Assembly (NCBI GenBank): GCA_036346225.1 | Contig: JARFIW010000899.1 | Coordinates: 434,001-498,000 of the forward strand | Source of the DNA: Platerodrilus igneus | Taxonomy: Eukaryota > Arthropoda > Insecta > Coleoptera > Lycidae | Direction of reading: 5' to 3' | Length of the DNA stretch: 64,000 nt | Shown here: in pieces, positions 1-10,514 of the stretch | Layout: the number at the start of each line of letters is the position of its first letter | Numbering within the stretch: the stretch's first letter is position 1 | Notes under the pieces: generated by a model | Databases searched by the model: none | The model's input: only the letters and a program-made list of their open reading frames with translations | What the model was told of the DNA's origin: nothing | Position numbers and translations under genes: made by a program

Positions 1-502
1 GGAATTAAAGACTGTAGTATTTAGAACCAGAGATAGTTAAATATGCAGAGAAGTTACTAGATCACTGGAAAACAAGAAAAAAGACAAATGGCATGCATAA
101 TATTTTGAATTTTTTAATGCAATTCAAAGTAGAGGTATGAAGAAAGTTAGAGAATAGCCAAACAGAAATAGCAAGAATAGGAAACAAATTGTAGATAATG
201 TTAAAAGGAACCAGATGGAGGTGGTAAATAGAACCAAAGACATTAAGAGAGCAATTCAACAGAATTTTGACAAATTTAGGATCCATATAAATTAACAGGC
301 AGGCTCGAAAATAGAATTATATAATCAAAAATCTTTTCCGGAGATTATACAGGCATGACAAGAGATTGAAAAGACACAAAAATTATTATAAGAGGATTGA
401 GGAAAAAACCAACAAAATAATTCTAGATTTAAAACAGATATTTTTGAGTGATTTTTAGTCACTTGATATGACAATCAGGAGTTGAAAACCAGAAGACCGT
501 TT
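1..502 (+). repeat. Duplicated arm sequence with remnant of a coiled-coil ORF
   Basis: This block matches 11290-11950 and 13215-13870 in the same orientation and 6838-7370, 10515-11060 and 12411-12990 in inverted orientation, by eye with frequent small differences. In better preserved copies the plus-strand-type reading gives a lysine- and glutamate-rich, coiled-coil-like protein (for example ELYNQKILQEFV and KPKIEET-like stretches). Here it is broken by stops. It ends near 502, where the LINE homology shared with 21957 begins. I do not recognise the protein family. Confidence 0.6.
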
Positions 503-2912
503 AGCTGAGTAAACTTTCAAATGGGGGGTGGCTACTCATTTTCATTTACTGGTATCGCAAATAATGCTACGGTTTAAAAAACCAGGTGGCGCTTACAAAC
601 AAATTTAATTTAAGCTTTCCATGATGTCATTACACATGTTTTTACTTAAATTTGATCAGTTGACAAAATCAATAAACGATAGTTTTTTCTCCATGACTAT
701 CCAGTAATGCATTTCATATGCATTTAAGAATGGGTCAATAATAGTACTCATTATTATGGAACTGTATATGAATTCATAATCCAGCAACTTTAACCAATCA
801 GGAACATCCAAGACGTAAATTATGATAATAATTCAATGCCTCTGACCAATCAGTACAAACCTTCATTTTTCATAATCCACTAGGTATAATTTTCGTATCA
901 TGCGAAGTAGGTTGTTAAACTTTGACAAATAAATTTTTGCTCGTCAGTGTTTGCGATATTAGTTTAAACATTTAGAAAATATCTGATAATGAAGATTTGT
1001 GTAGTTGTTTGAAAAGTATAGTATTTCATCCGCAAGTTATGTCGTGAGTCCGTCAGTGCAAACATTCCGAATGAGTATTGGCTATCATAATTCGCTTGTT
1101 CAATAATATACTATCCTTATATTAACAAATTTGTAACTGTAGACTTTTTGTCTAAAGCCACGTTGATTCTCTATGATTATATTACTAAATATGCTGTTTA
1201 GTTTAATTGTAATCATTTTTTCAAACAATTTGGGTATAGCACTGCTCACACTGTTTATATCTCCATTTTTAAAGATAGGTGTGACAGACTTGTTTTTGAA
1301 TAATCAGGAAAATGTCCTTTTTTTGGTGATTTATTGAATAAAATATACTGAGACTTTTACAATGCAAAAGTACAGTTTTTAAGGAGCAACAGGTGAATCA
1401 AATCAGGCCCAAGACCTTTTTTAATGTTTATTGCAAGTGATGAGTCAAGATTTCACATAAGGTTAATGCTATAGTGGATTCATTTACAGTTTACCGATAT
1501 GCAACATCAATGTTAGGAGGATCTGTTTCATCGTAAACTGATTCAAAATAGGGTGAAAATAATTCAGCTATTTCTGCACATTCCACTTTAAATTAACAAA
1601 GCCCCAAAATGTATTGGAGTTCTGCACAATATTTTCTTGTATACGATTTATATAATCATTATAACATTGATTTGATAACAATTTGCATTCCAAACTTAAC
1701 TTAGAAAAATTGCAATAGTTTTCATGGCTTTGAAAAAGCTTACATTGCTTATGGGCTTCTTCTTTTGCTGAATTTTTATTCTTAAATCCTTATTAAACAA
1801 AATCGGAGATGTGGTTGAAAAAACTTTCGTTTTTGGAACATACTGTTCTATAACCAAATATAAGTAGTAATAAAACATATCCAAACAATTGATTAAGGTT
1901 TTATTCGAAAATGCCTGTGCTCAGTTTATAGTACTCAACAAGTAATTAATTTGATAATAATTAACAGTTATAAAGTCATAAGCCACCGTATTGTAGACAA
2001 TACTTTTAATAAAGCTTATTTTAGGTAATTTACTTCTACTGCAGGATGATATACATCTAAGGGAAGCAAAACATCAATAACTTTTTCTACACTATCATCA
2101 TCAATATTACTAAAAGCTGGATCCAAGGTTACCTGGTTATGATTGGGTATACACTTGAAATAAATTTAAAAAAAAAAACAAAATTTGACGAAATTAAATT
2201 TATAGCATCAGTTTCTTTTAAACTACATTTGATTTTAGTTTCTACTTCCGATCCATGGTTCTCCTTTAACCACTCAGCATTGTAATCACCAAAAAGTAAA
2301 ACAATCGCTGTAGGATTATCTTCTACAATGGTTACCATATTAGATGTGCTTTGTATAAGAGTTCACTGCAGATGATAGTGGTATATAAGTAGTACCTAAA
2401 ATAATTCATCAATAGGATTTCAGTGCTAGAACTGGTTGAACTAGTACCTCCATTATTTTCTAAAATAATTATATATTTTTTTGCTTGCACCTTCACAAAT
2501 ATCTGCTCCATTAGCACGTATGATGGTATTAAACAACTAGCACAATCTTTACGTACAACAATTAATACACCTCCATCTCTTGCATACCTCCTACTACCTA
2601 TATACCTATTTGTTCTATACAATACAAAATCTACAATCCCTAGTTCAGCATCATTTATGCTATTATTAACCAGGTTTCAGTTAGTATTATGATTTTATTA
2701 TTAGAACATGCAACAGCATTTTGAAGAAGTAATAGCTCTGTACATAGATCACATACGTTTTAATAATAAATGTAAGCATTATTATTGCAGGCTCTTACAC
2801 TTTTTTTAGTTCTATATCTGTATGAAGTAGTCAATCCAGAAGGTTCCCTAAAAATCGTTTGCTACTATCATTTGGTAAATGAAATACTTAGAAGTATTCA
2901 AAAATTTATGTA
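503..2912 (-). pseudogene. Decayed jockey/CR1-like LINE (endonuclease and RT parts)
   Basis: Reading the minus strand gives, in order, an ILTETWL motif (about 2680), a DGGVLIVVRKDC endonuclease stretch (2332-2622), FGDYN (2129-2338; the AP-endonuclease 'GDFN' box) and, after a linker, RT N-terminal text of the GPD..LLLKNC.FALSK type (about 1400-1270). Many stops and frameshifts interrupt it, and no YxDD catalytic box is visible. The same sequence lies in the opposite orientation at 15676-15990 and 19624-21957, so it is part of the inverted segmental duplication. The exact LINE clade cannot be settled by eye. Confidence 0.65.
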
Positions 2913-3765
2913 AAATTTCCAAATAAGTCAAAAAATTTAAACAGAAAATATATGGTTTGAGGCGAAAAAGTGTTTTAAATCATATTTATGGAATCAATGC
3001 ATGAATCACCACAGTCTGATACACTTAATTATTTATGCTGATATCTTCAGAACAAACGAAACGAAATGTCATTTTATAGTGTCTTTTCCACAATAATGCT
3101 AAACCTCACATAGCACAACAAACAAAATCAAATACAAATGGAGCACCACAGTGTCCAACCCAACTACAAGTAATTTTCGTTTGTTTCGTAAACCCAAGAA
3201 TTGATTAAAACAGCAGTTTGCCATTAATAAGAAATATAATCTATCATAAGTTGGTTGAAGCAGATCGCAGTAACTTTTATGACGAAGGCATAGAAAAAAT
3301 TATAACGTTAAATACGATATGAATTTATTATGTACTTAAAACTAATCTAAATGTGTACTACACCAAGCTAGTGATGCGCCTGTATTAACAATTGCATGAA
3401 GATAACTTATTTACTGTGTGGTTCGGTTACATAATGGAAAAGTAAAGTGTCAGCAATTTTGCTGCAATAAACAGTTTACAGGGTGATGTAACTGTTTAGC
3501 AGCACTCAGTGATTATCCAGCCGCACAACATAATTGTCTAGCAACGGAACATAATGTCTGGTAGTCACATCCGTGGAATTGTGGAGGCAATGAAAAATGC
3601 ATTAAAAAATAATAAAAATGTGGGTAAAGAATAATAGAAGGTGAACGTCAGAAGAAAGCAATGTGTTGGAACCATTTCAATAGATTTTATCTGGGTTTAG
3701 TTTGGCTGCTGCACATTTACGGGAATGCCCTGATTCTGAATATATTTCTTTTAATTGAGCCAATT
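2913..3765. other. Segment present beside F-box copy 1 but missing beside copy 3
   Basis: At copy 3 the LINE homology (ending near 15676) joins almost directly to sequence matching 3766 onward. In copy 1 these about 850 bases lie between. Either this is an insertion in copy 1 or a deletion in copy 3. No clear terminal repeats were seen. It contains the short ORF-like stretch described at 3553-3860. Confidence 0.5.
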
Positions 3766-3860
3766 GATGATCAATGGTTTGTTCGACGTGTATTAATGAA
3801 ACTAATGGTCGTTGCTTTACTATACCAATACAAAATGAGTATTTTTATGCTACAAAATTG
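3553..3860 (+). pseudogene. Possible decayed GADD45-like ORF
   Basis: From an ATG at about 3553 one reads MSGSHIRGIVEAMKNALKNN, then a possible GT donor. Further on, in another frame, comes a stretch FSLAAAHLRECPDSEYISF, followed in a third frame by EPIDDQWFV. The order (alpha helix, then LxxAAxxLRExPDS, then an acidic loop) recalls the L7Ae-like fold of GADD45 proteins. The frame breaks mean it cannot be a working gene as it stands. The resemblance is from memory of the family pattern and is weak. The 3' half is shared with the region upstream of copy 3 (15560-15670). Confidence 0.22.
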
Positions 3861-4752
3861 ATGGAAGTGTCTTTGACATTATGCTAGTTACACTACTTGT
3901 CAATGCTTTTATCGCATTCTACAAAATCAATAGTAACAATAATATCGATGTGCGCACCTATGCGTTAACAACTAACTAAAAAATATAATTTGTGTATATA
4001 AATAATATTAATTGACTGAACAGTGAATATGAGGCCATTCAAGATCGAACACGGTGCAAGATTACTCTTGCATCGTAAAATAACCTCCGATAGTAATTAC
4101 ATTTTTATTTCATTTTAATGTGCCGATTAAGCATGCTTGAGTTAAATTAATTTCGTGCAACTAGGGATATCTGAATGGAAGTTTCAGAAGCGAAATCGCT
4201 CTCCACTTCTACAGGATATAATCGAAGAAGACGTGCAACAAGGATAAAGACTAAACAGTATTAGATGCTAGATAGTAAATTACATTATTAAGTGTAGCTT
4301 AGGGCCCTTTTGCATAAAACTTTTGGCCCAGAGATTTAGGTAAAAAAACACAAAAATTGTATTCTTGCAGCTGGTGTTGTAAAAATAGGTTTTGTAAAGT
4401 ACTAAAACTAGAAAAAGAAATTGTTTAATTAAAGCAAATTTTTTAGATTAGCAGAGATTTGTGTACTGAAGAAAGGGAAAGTACCAACGAATATTACAGT
4501 CTTATGATAAATACCTTAATCACAAAAGTGATTATAGTATAAAGTAGCATAAAAATGTAGTTATTGTTTATAATTAAAACATTTCCAAACTTAACTTTTG
4601 TTTTCATTTGTTTATCAAACCATAAAGAATATCTCTAGTAAGAAATTAATAATATTAATTCATCCGAAAGAACGAATAAAACAATAAGCAATCAACCAAA
4701 ACCTCACACTTCATTAATCTGTAACGGTTCTGGATCATTAATTTCGCCTGTG

Positions 4753-4788
4753 TATAAGTAGTGTAGTTCTGACACTTAAGCTTCAGTT
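4753..4788 (+). promoter_or_regulatory. TATA plus initiator core promoter of F-box copy 1
   Basis: TATAAG at 4753-4758 is followed by TCAGTT at 4783-4788, placing the initiator A about 32 bp downstream of the TATA box. This is the textbook arthropod spacing. Both elements and their spacing are kept in copies 2 and 3. The ATG at 4801 leaves a 5' leader of only about 16 nt. Confidence 0.7.
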
Positions 4789-4800
4789 AAATCAAGCAAA

Positions 4801-5230
4801 ATGTTGGACTTCTTTAACTTTGCTGTTCCAGTGATCTCCATACTACCTGTGGAAATGCTGGCAAATATTTTGAGGTAAATAGTATTTTTTTTATTCCTTT
4901 TTATTAATTGTTTGTATTTTTAGATATTTGGATCCTAAATCTTTGATAAGTGCCGTCTTCTCTAGCAAGCACATAATGCAAGTTTGCAGAGGTGATCCTG
5001 TACTACGTAAACGTGTTTGTGCTAAATTAATATTAGACAAACAGCTATTTAAACATCGATTTGGAATTGATATGAAATTAATGAAAGGAAGACTTCATCG
5101 TGCTGATGAGCGCAACATACCCAAAGTACACAATTTTACAGTTAGAGTTAATAATAGAATTCCAAGAGTAGGAAAAGTAAAAACAAAACATGATGTTAGA
5201 AATGTACTCTATAGACATATTAGATGTTAA
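4801..5230 (+). CDS. F-box protein, copy 1 (two exons)
   Basis: Exon 1 is 4801-4874, the intron 4875-4923 (49 nt, gtaaat...ttttag) and exon 2 4924-5230, giving a 126-residue protein. Residues about 14-45 form an F-box: ILPVEMLANILRYLD, then a second helix with SAVFSSKHIM. F-box domains bind SKP1 and recruit substrates to SCF ubiquitin ligases, so that is the likely role. The rest is short, very basic (IPRVGKV and R/K-rich) and ends in RHIRC. There are no leucine-rich or WD repeats, so the substrate-binding part is unusual or lost. Start choice: first ATG after the initiator, and conserved in all three copies. Copies 2 and 3 differ by only a handful of residues. An AATAAA signal lies at 5298-5303. 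The product's target is unknown. Confidence 0.8.
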
Positions 5231-5608
5231 GAAATATTCATTGTAAAAGTTTATTAAATATTGACAATAACAATTTTATTTTGTAAATATAATTAATAAT
5301 AAATATTAATCTGACAATATACGTTTTTGTAATTATTGATAATTGATAGAACTAATACTCATATACCTAAAACCTATCACAAGTAAAATTATCTTAAAAT
5401 GGTATAACATTTTCCTATTAATTGTTATTTATTTACATTTCCCCAAACATTGTTCAATAAATATTGCCATTGATTCTCCATACATTCTATAATTTCTCTG
5501 TATTTTCCATGAATTCTGTATTTTAATTCTTCCATCTCATTTTTCACTATGTCATCCGATGCATCTAAAAATACATTAGGTTATTCCAATATTTTTCTTT
5601 TAAACCTC
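5231..5608 (-). pseudogene. 3' flank of F-box copy 1, with C-terminal end of a convergent coiled-coil ORF
   Basis: Reading the minus strand from about 5605 gives one long frame with a single stop, containing NVFLDASDDIVKNEMEELKY and ending at a stop near 5430, close behind the F-box gene and convergent with it. Homologous stretches follow copy 2 (10268-10510), the truncated copy (12190-12410) and copy 3 (13870-14040, plus), some with a one-base frameshift. The segment therefore seems to carry the end of a second, unidentified gene. The frame continues into the 'arm' repeats (6838-7370 and others). Confidence 0.4.
5298..5303 (+). terminator. Polyadenylation signal of F-box copy 1
   Basis: AATAAA lies 67 bp after the stop codon in an A+T-rich 3' flank. 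The neighbouring sequence is conserved after copies 2 and 3. Confidence 0.5.
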
Positions 5609-6837
5609 TGTTACGTTCCAATTTTGCTTTTAAAATTTCCTTGGTTAATTCAATATCCGCTTGAATAAATTCCTCAACTTAAATCTAGTTGCTTTGAAAC
5701 GACGCCTTTATGCTATAATTAAACAGTTTATATCCTGTTTTAGGTACCCGTTATCTTGGTATACATTACGATCGCGTATAATAATTTTCTGTATTGTTCC
5801 AATGTAAAGACTTGTTGAAATAAGGTCGCGTACTATCCGATAAAACCCGGGTTTTCCAATTTCAATCGCGCTTCGATAAGCAAGGGTTTGCAGTTCGAAT
5901 TCGTGTTATTTGAACCATTGTTGAATTTGCTTCTACAGCTTGTCCGTCGAAATATTTTCTACATTATTCATCACCGTATTTCAAAAGCAATGCTCGTTTG
6001 TTCTTTTCTGTTCGAGTAGGAGGTGTCTTGCATGTATTGCTTTTTTAGCTTTAGGCCAAATGGGTTCTTTCTTTCTGTAGACCAACTGTTTTTGTCCATA
6101 AACCGCTGCTGCAGTTATGGTGGCAGGGTAAATAGATCCTGACGACCATGGCGTTGCTGTGCTGACTCACCCCTGACGATTTGCGAGCTAAGTATCCGGA
6201 CACCTACAGGTATGCAACTCGTTTTCTTTTGTGTGTGTCAATGGCATATTCCGTATCCACGGTTGATATAGTTGTCTGATAGGAGGTTTGATATTGTAGA
6301 ACTATTGTTCATTGCTGCTAATCGATATTATCGCTCTACAGGTGTGATGTACCTTTGTTAAAAATGTTGGACAGAAACACGCTTATTCCTTTATACTGAT
6401 AGGTTTATTTTACAAACGGTACTATGTACGATTTAAATGATATCTGACAAAAGCTCCCATGCATTAATTCCTTCCTAGTAATTACTTATTTTACAAAAAA
6501 TATTAGGTAAAATTTTAAAAACGCTTGACAAAAGCACTCGCAGGTTTATTTACTGCTTATTAATTTTATTTTGTGTGAAATACGAGATGCGCACTTCGTA
6601 TCTAAATTTCTAAATTGTCCATACAATGTAATTGTTTGCTGTGAAATAATAACACTTAATTTATTTTCTTTTTGCTCGTTTGTACATAATCCTTTATTTA
6701 TTTTTATGTGTTAATAGATAATCGTGAGTGATGTGTTTTTTTGTTTCTTTTTGGTATGTAGGCGAATCACCTCACCATCCGCATTTGATAGTTAACCTGG
6801 TATTTATTTTTTTCCGGCTACGTCTAGGTATGTAGCA
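5609..6837. mobile_element. Candidate solo LTR (1229 bp) with 4-bp target duplication
   Basis: The block starts TGTTACG and ends GTAGCA. It is flanked by CCTC on the left (5605-5608) and CCTT on the right (6838-6841). In the homologous places at 10515 and 12411 the sequence runs straight through (aacctcgactatgaat and a close variant), so the empty site is visible in this window and shows exactly one CCTC. No coding frame of note lies inside. Internal retroviral-type sequences are absent, so a solo LTR left by recombination is the simplest reading. The family is not assigned. Confidence 0.6.
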
Positions 6838-7370
6838 CCTTGACTATGAATCTTTCCCTAGTTGAATTCTGTAAGCATTGGCATATGACATACTACAAAC
6901 CTGTTCTTACGTTTTCATATTGTGCTAACTTAATCAAAATTGTTATTCATCAACACAACTTTCCTGCTAAATTCATTATCTAACACCAAATCTTGTTTTC
7001 CAACTACTAATTGTCATATCAAGAGATTCAAAAATATCTCTTTTAATCTAGAATCATCAAATTGGTTTTTCTCATTGCTTCTTCATTCCTTTTATAATTA
7101 TGCTTTTTTTGTCTCTTCAATCTTTGGTCGTGCACATACAAACTCCTGCAAAATTTTCTGATTATATAATTCTATGTTTGTGTCTGCCTGCTCATTTATC
7201 TTAATCCTAAACTTGTGAAACTCTCTCTTAATGCCTTTCGCTCTATTTGCCTTTTTTATCTGGTTCCTTTCAACTTTATTTAAAATTTGTTTCCATTTTC
7301 TTATCATTTTCAGTTGGCTATTTTCTAACTTTGCATATACTTCTACTTTGGATGTCGTTAGAATTCAAAA
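6838..7370 (-). repeat. Arm repeat (minus orientation) with coiled-coil ORF remnant
   Basis: This is the continuation of the copy 1 flank after the solo LTR. It matches 10515-11060 directly and 11290-11950 inverted. The minus strand holds the best-preserved piece of the unidentified ORF (7098-7370), with REFHKFRIKINEQAD and ELYNQKILQEF. It is strongly charged and has no recognised domain. It stops at 7370 where the BEL/Pao fragment begins. Confidence 0.55.
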
Positions 7371-8339
7371 TCCCACACCAACGATGGCAGATATACCATC
7401 ATTCCGTGTACAAGAAGTTAAGGCATTTATGCACACTGGGGTAGACTACGCTGGTTCCTTCAACATTACGCTCGCATGCAGACGAGGTCAGCATTCTCAA
7501 AAGGCATATCTTTGTATATTTGTTTGTCTGACTACTAAAGCTGTCCATATAGAGCTGGTTTCTGATTTATCCGCAGACACCTTTTTAGACTCATTTAAGC
7601 GTTTTTTGTCAGGTCGTGGTCCAGTATCTTGTATTTATTCCGACAATGGTACAAATTTTATTGGAGCCAAGTCCAAATTAAATAAAATTCATGACTTGAC
7701 CATATCTCATAATGTCAAAATGTTTTAAATTTAGAATTAAATAATCGACACATTTCCTGGAAAATGATTCCACCCCATGCTCCCCATTTTGGTGGAATTT
7801 GGGAATCTACCGTAAAATCTTTTAAACGCATCTCTATCGTATTGTTGGTGGTCACTTACTTACGTATGAAGACCTTTTGACTGTTTTGATGCAAATTGAA
7901 ACACTCCTAAATTCAAGGCTCCTCTGTGTGTTGTCTGAGGACACTTATCCAGAAGTACTCTCTCCAGCACATTTCTTAATGCAAACGCCGGTGCAATTTT
8001 TACCTGCTTCCGACATGTCAAACGAGCGCTTGACAGTGTGTGACCGTAAAGCCTTACTCAATTCGTAGTTCAATCGTTTTGGCGCAAATGGAGAACTGAG
8101 TATCTGCATACCTTACAGGTAAGAAAAAAGTGGTGCACACCCGATAATCCGGTAAAGATCGGATCAGTTGTTCTTCTAATGCAAGACGACGTTCCACCAT
8201 TAAGGTGACTTTTGGACGTCATTGAAGAAGTGTATCCTGCGACTGATGGAGTTGTCCACGTGGCTCTGATTAGAACCAGAACTACTAAATTTAAATGTCC
8301 GGTAGTTAAATTATGTCCAATACCTAATCAATGATCAAC
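7371..8339 (+). pseudogene. BEL/Pao retrotransposon integrase and C-terminal domain, truncated
   Basis: The 5' part of the element is missing. What remains is the integrase core: VDYAGSF (first Asp), SDNGTNFIGA (second Asp, near 7640), and after a frameshift PPHAPHFGGIWE (Glu, about 7768-7805). Next come ETLLNSR (about 7900) and SPAHFL, then in another frame FWRKWRTEYLH-type text and a DUF5641-like C-terminus with KIGSVVLLMQDD and VHVALIRTRT, ending at about 8332. That order (DDE integrase plus DUF5641) is typical of insect BEL/Pao polyproteins. At least two frameshifts and a TGA in place of a Trp (about 8204) make it non-functional. Confidence 0.85.
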
Positions 8340-8453
8340 CGGTTTGTTCATTTTTTATTTATTTGTTCCGCAACATAAGTTTTGTCTCCTTTAATTCAGT
8401 TTTAACTGTTTTTAGTTAATCAAAAGTTCTACCAACTTTCAAGGCGGGGAGAA

Positions 8454-8909
8454 TGTTCGTGCCGCAAGGTTGTTGGGTTTTGACATCTGCCAGCTTGATG
8501 GTGCTAGTACATGCGGTGTCTCACCTCGACGCCCTGTTGCTAGTTGCCATCAACTGCTACAAAAAGTAATGGCGTCGCTTTGGACAAAAAAATAGAATAT
8601 GTTTGAAGTTTCTAAACTGTCATGTATAAAAAGTGTAATTTTACCTTTTGTTGTTAAATCATATAAATAACTACTACAGTTATCAGTGCTCTCAATTCAA
8701 CATGAGTGTCATCAATCACCATCCACCAGAACAAGCCTGCAGTAGTGCTTAGAGAAAACAAAGTGAGGTAAGTACCAGTAGCTTTGAGTTTTGCAGTGTT
8801 TCAATTCTGGTGTCTTGTGGTCCGACATTTCACGCTATTGAAGGTCGCATTTCAATTTAAGTTAGAACCATCACGCTTTTGGGGAAACCAATTCGTTTTC
8901 TGCTTCCCC
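8454..8909 (+). mobile_element. 3' LTR of the BEL/Pao element (right end approximate)
   Basis: A purine tract (aaggcggggagaa, 8441-8453) directly precedes TGTTCGTGCC, the expected polypurine tract and LTR start. The right end is placed where homology to F-box copies 1 and 3 resumes (cctatgcg near 8913). The last bases before it read CCCCA. There is no 5' LTR in the window, so the end cannot be confirmed by comparison. Confidence 0.55.
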
Positions 8910-9722
8910 AGCGCCTATGCGATTACAACTAACTAAAAAATATTGTAATTTGTGTACATAAATAATATTAATTGACTGAACAATGAACATGACACATTTC
9001 AAGATCGAACATGAAGCAAGAATACTCTTGCATCGTAGAATAACCTCCGATAGCAATTACATTTTTATTTCATTTCAATGTGTTGACCTAAACGTGCTTG
9101 AGTTAAATTAATTTCGTGCAACTGTGGCTATCTGATTTGGAAGTTTCAGAAGCGACATCGTTCTCCACAGCTACAGGATATCATCAATGAAGACGTGCAA
9201 CAAGGGCAAAGACTAAACAGTATTAGATGTTAAATAGTAAATTACATTATTAAGCGTAGTTTAGGGCCTTTATGCATACAATTTTTGGCCCAGAGATTTA
9301 GGTAAAAAAACAAAATTGTGTTCTTGCAGCTGGTGTTGTAATAATAGATTTTGTAAATTACTAAAACTAGAATTCAGCAAAGAAATTGTTTAGTGAAGAC
9401 AAATTTTTTAGATTAGCAAAGATTGATCAAGTATTAAATATTCGTGTACTAAAGAAAGGGAAAGTACCAGTGACTATTACAGTCTTGTTACAATAAATAT
9501 CTTAATCACAAAAGTGACTGTACTATAAAGTAGCACAAAAATGTAGTTATTGTGTATAACGTTTGTTTTCATTTGTTTATCGAACCATAAAGAAGGAATA
9601 AAACAATAAGCAATCAACCAAAACCTCATACTTCATTAATCTGTAACGGTTCTGGATCATTAATTTCGCCTGAGTATAAGTAGTGCAGTTCTGACACTTA
9701 AGTTTCAGTTGCATCAAGCAAA
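8910..9722 (+). repeat. 5' flank of F-box copy 2 with TATA/initiator
   Basis: This matches 3955-4800 and, inverted, 15480-14623. The core promoter is conserved: TATAAG at 9675-9680 and TCAGTT at 9705-9710, again 32 bp from TATA to the initiator A. The breakpoint at about 8910 marks where the BEL/Pao LTR cut off the upstream part that copies 1 and 3 still share. Confidence 0.65.
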
Positions 9723-10156
9723 ATGTTAGACTTCTTTAACTTTGCTGTTCCTGTGATCTCTATACTGCCTGTGGAAATGCTGGCAAATATTCTGAGGTAA
9801 ATAGTATTTTTTTATTTTATTCCTTTTTATTAATTGTTTGTATTTTTAGATATTTGGATCATAAATCTTTGATAAGTGCCGTCTTTTCTAGCAAGCACAT
9901 AATGCAGGTGTGTAAAGGTGATCCTGTACTACGTAAACGTGTTTGTGCTAAATTAATATTAGACAAACAGCTATTTAAACATCGATTTGGAATTGATATG
10001 AAAATAATGAAAGGAAGACTTCATCGTACTGATGAGCGCAACATGCCCAAAGTACACAATTTTACAGTTAGAGTTAATAATAGAATTCCAAGAGTAGGAA
10101 AAGTAAGAACAAAACATGATGTTAGAAATGTACCTTATAGACATATTAGATGTTAA
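9723..10156 (+). CDS. F-box protein, copy 2 (two exons)
   Basis: Exon 1 is 9723-9796, the intron 9797-9849 and exon 2 9850-10156; the protein is 126 residues. It shares the F-box (ILPVEMLANILRYLD) and basic tail with copies 1 and 3. Differences from copy 1 include His for Pro after YLD, Lys for Arg in the CKGD stretch, Ile for Leu in DMKIM, Thr for Ala in HRTD and Pro for Leu near the end. Splice sites, start and stop are intact and the promoter is conserved, so it is probably expressed. The role is inferred from the F-box only: SCF adaptor, substrate unknown. Confidence 0.8.
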
Positions 10157-10514
10157 GAAATATTGATTGTAGAAATTTATTAAATATTGACAATAACAAA
10201 TTTATTTTGTAAATATAATAAAAATAAATATTAATCAGACAATGTATGTTTCTGTAATTATTGATACTTGATAGAACTAATACTCGTATATCTAAAACCT
10301 ATCATAAGCAAAATTATCTTAAAATGGTATAACATTTTCCTAATAATTATTATTTATTTACATTTCCTCAAATACTGTTCAATAAATATTGCCCTAGATT
10401 CTCCATACATTCTCTGCATTTTCCATGAATTCTGTATTTTAATCTTTTTTCTTTTTTCACTATATCGTCTGGTGCATCTAAATATACATTAGGTTGTTCC
10501 AATATTTTTCTTTT

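Noticed and set aside
62..286. 74-codon minus-strand frame
   Set aside because: It is antisense to the arm repeat and not conserved as a frame in the other copies.
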